From NCBI GenBank assembly GCA_902496775.1, contig CABVCF010000088.1, positions 1 through 7,608 on the forward strand: a stretch of 7,608 bases of DNA. The letters run 5' to 3'. The stretch comes from an uncultured Collinsella sp. (GTDB lineage Bacteria; Actinomycetota; Coriobacteriia; Coriobacteriales; Coriobacteriaceae). Both the position numbers and the translations under genes were made by a program. Under the pieces are notes generated by a model that saw only the letters and a list, made by a program, of their open reading frames with translations, did no database searches and was not told the origin of the DNA. This document shows, one piece after another, positions 6,016 to 7,608 of this stretch; the first letter of the stretch is position 1; each line of letters opens with the position of its first letter.

Positions 6016-6018
6016 CGC

Positions 6019-7446
6019 GTGGGGCACGAGCGTCACACCTATATCTGCATCGACCTTAAGACGTTTTATGCCAGCGTCGAGTGTGTTGACCGCGGGCTCA
6101 ACCCACTCACCACCAACCTGGTCGTTGCCGACGAATCGCGCGGGCGCACGACCATCTGCCTCGCCATCACACAGTCCATGAAGAACCTTGGGATACACAA
6201 TCGCTGCCGTCTATTCGAGATTCCCGACGGCATCGACTACATCAAGGCCGTACCGCGCATGCAGCACTACATGGAAGTGTCGGCGCAAATCTACGGCATC
6301 TATCTGGAATACGTCAGTCCGCAAGACATTCACGTCTATTCAATTGACGAATGCTTTATCGACGTGACACCCTATCTAGACCTCTATCACACCGATGCGG
6401 AAGGCTTCGCCTGCATGTTGCGTGACGAGGTCTTGGCGCGTACCGGCATCACGGCGACGGTCGGCATCGGCCCCAACCTATTCCAGGCTAAGGTTGCACT
6501 TGATATCACCGCCAAGCACGTACCCAGTCGCATCGGCAAACTCGACGACGAGACCTTTCGCAAGGAGATCTGGCCCCATCGCCCCATCGCACTCGACGAG
6601 AACCTGCTCTACGACGAGCTCGGCGTCAACGCCGAATATCTCATCGACCACGCCTTCGGGCGCGAGCCGACAACCATCGCCGATATCCAAGCTTATCGCC
6701 CGCAAGCGACCTCGACCACCACAGGGCAGGTGCTCTCGAAGGGCTATGCCTACGAGCAGGCCTACACCGTCTTGCGCGAGATGGTCGACAACGCCGTGTT
6801 GGACTTAGTCGATAAGCACGTGGTGTGCGACAGCATCTCGCTCTTTGTAGGCTACGCGAGCGAGCGCGCCGACATACGCCGCCTCGATGCCAGCGGCACA
6901 GCGCAATATGTAGACGGATGCGGGCATTTGCGTTCAAGCACGTCGAGTATCGAACCCACCGCAACCGCCGGCCCCGAGCTCGCGCCCCGCGCGCCCAAGC
7001 CCGTCCAACGCGACGACGAACGGCGGCGCTTGGTGCGTGAGGCGCAGACAATCGATGGCATCTTTGTGGGAGAGCATGGTGGCAAACCGCGTGGTGGCTA
7101 TGCCGCACTTTTCGCGCACTCCAACGCCTCGCGAAAGCTGCCCGAGCGCACCAATTCGTTTAAGAAGATCATGGGCTATTTCGATGAGCTCTGGGCGCAG
7201 ACCGTCGATCCCAAACGACCGGTCAAGCGCATCAACCTGGGCTTTGGCAACCTCATGCCCGAAGAATTTGCCACCATCGATCTATTTAGCGATATCGAGG
7301 CGGATGAGCGCGAGCGCGACCTGGCGCGCGCCGTCCTGGCCGTGAAAGGCAAGTACGGCAAAAACGCGCTCGTCAAGGGATTAAGCTTTACCGCCGGCGC
7401 CACCGCACGCGAACGCAACGATCAGGTAGGAGGACATCGTGCCTAA
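6019..7446 (+). CDS. Y-family (UmuC-like) translesion DNA polymerase, thumb segment apparently deleted
   Basis: Y-family polymerases copy damaged DNA during the SOS response. The palm is clear in this 475-residue product: CIDLKTFYASVEC with metal ligand Asp12, YSIDECFID with Asp110 and Glu111, and TATVGIGPNLFQAKVALDI around residue 155. A family-typical C-terminus, KGLSFTAGATARERNDQVGGH, closes the little-finger domain. The GTG start is set by the GGGAGGA site and fits the usual family N-terminus. After WPHRP (near residue 190) the family normally continues with a DFW..G.G helix-hairpin-helix stretch of some 35-40 residues; here the sequence jumps straight to ENLLYDELGVNAEYLIDHAFG. A Pro/Ala/Arg-rich linker of roughly 50 residues is inserted near 305-355. 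The gene is preceded by a double-LexA SOS promoter and overlaps a YolD-like gene by 8 nt, the usual arrangement for this group. Family certain; catalytic competence without the thumb motif is open. Confidence 0.92.
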   Translation: MGHERHTYICIDLKTFYASVECVDRGLNPLTTNLVVADESRGRTTICLAITQSMKNLGIHNRCRLFEIPDGIDYIKAVPRMQHYMEVSAQIYGIYLEYVSPQDIHVYSIDECFIDVTPYLDLYHTDAEGFACMLRDEVLARTGITATVGIGPNLFQAKVALDITAKHVPSRIGKLDDETFRKEIWPHRPIALDENLLYDELGVNAEYLIDHAFGREPTTIADIQAYRPQATSTTTGQVLSKGYAYEQAYTVLREMVDNAVLDLVDKHVVCDSISLFVGYASERADIRRLDASGTAQYVDGCGHLRSSTSSIEPTATAGPELAPRAPKPVQRDDERRRLVREAQTIDGIFVGEHGGKPRGGYAALFAHSNASRKLPERTNSFKKIMGYFDELWAQTVDPKRPVKRINLGFGNLMPEEFATIDLFSDIEADERERDLARAVLAVKGKYGKNALVKGLSFTAGATARERNDQVGGHRA

Positions 7447-7608
7447 GTCCCAGCAACAACCGATGCGGCCGCCGACACCTTTTGAACGCCTAGCGGACCC
7501 CGAGGGAAGACGTCGATCCGCCGACCCCAAGCTCACCGCCAACGGTGCCGTGCGCGCCAACCGCGCCGCACAGTTTATGCCCTTTGCCGCCCTCACGGGA
7601 TACTACGA
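7439..7608 (+). CDS. YolD-like protein, 3' end outside the window
   Basis: Only the first 56 codons are present. GTG 7439 follows AGGAGG (7428-7433) and overlaps the polymerase stop (7444-7446), so the two genes are translationally coupled. The stretch RAAQFMPFAALTGYY is the signature of YolD-like proteins, small partners regularly encoded next to UmuC-like polymerases in Gram-positive bacteria and, in Bacillus, proposed to act with them much as UmuD acts with UmuC. The family assignment rests on this motif and the context; the rest of the N-terminus is a charged, Pro/Arg-rich lead-in. It shares the SOS promoter of the polymerase. Confidence 0.8.
   Translation, partial: MPKSQQQPMRPPTPFERLADPEGRRRSADPKLTANGAVRANRAAQFMPFAALTGYY

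Noticed and set aside
5947..6018. Longer polymerase N-terminus starting at TTG 5947 or ATG 5953
   Set aside because: This stretch holds the promoter and both LexA boxes; transcription would start downstream of these codons.

Overview
The window looks like chromosome of a high-GC gut actinobacterium of the Coriobacteriia, most likely Collinsella or a close relative. This is an inference from the GC-rich codon use, the style of the glucose-6-phosphate isomerase, an actinobacterial-type SOS operator, and a 'gggacaggtt' palindromic repeat of a kind I associate with these genomes. No species can be named from sequence alone.

Left part, plus strand (1-3178). A gene-free A/C-rich leader with a short tandem repeat is followed by three genes in one direction: an unrecognised helical protein (start 359), a ClpP-family serine protease homologue (1264-1881) broken by an in-frame amber codon, and a soluble VirD4/TraG-like ATPase without membrane segments (1874-3178). 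The ClpP frame ends 8 nt inside the ATPase gene, so the two look translationally coupled. The first gene has no stop before the ClpP gene and its frame runs on deep inside it, which suggests a lost stop or a frameshift. No relaxase, VirB4 or pilus gene is visible, so this is either the edge of an integrated conjugative element, a remnant of one, or an independent ATPase-protease cassette.

Middle part, minus strand (3257-5796). A hairpin terminator lies just after pgi (glucose-6-phosphate isomerase). All catalytic residues of pgi are present, but it carries an in-frame 57-bp tandem duplication. Upstream of pgi is a long palindromic repeat that can terminate the next minus-strand gene, a protein resembling only the N-terminal half of iron-containing alcohol dehydrogenases and lacking the usual nucleotide and metal motifs.

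Right part, plus strand (5926-7608). A half copy of the palindromic repeat supplies the -35 end of a near-consensus promoter. Two tandem LexA-type boxes sit directly downstream of its -10 element. They control a Y-family (UmuC-like) DNA polymerase whose gene overlaps a YolD-like gene cut off by the window edge. This is a recognisable SOS mutagenesis operon, but the polymerase appears to lack the helix-hairpin-helix thumb segment of its family. The strongest observations are the double-LexA SOS promoter built against the repeat, the amber codon splitting the ClpP catalytic triad, the pgi duplication, and the thumb-less polymerase.
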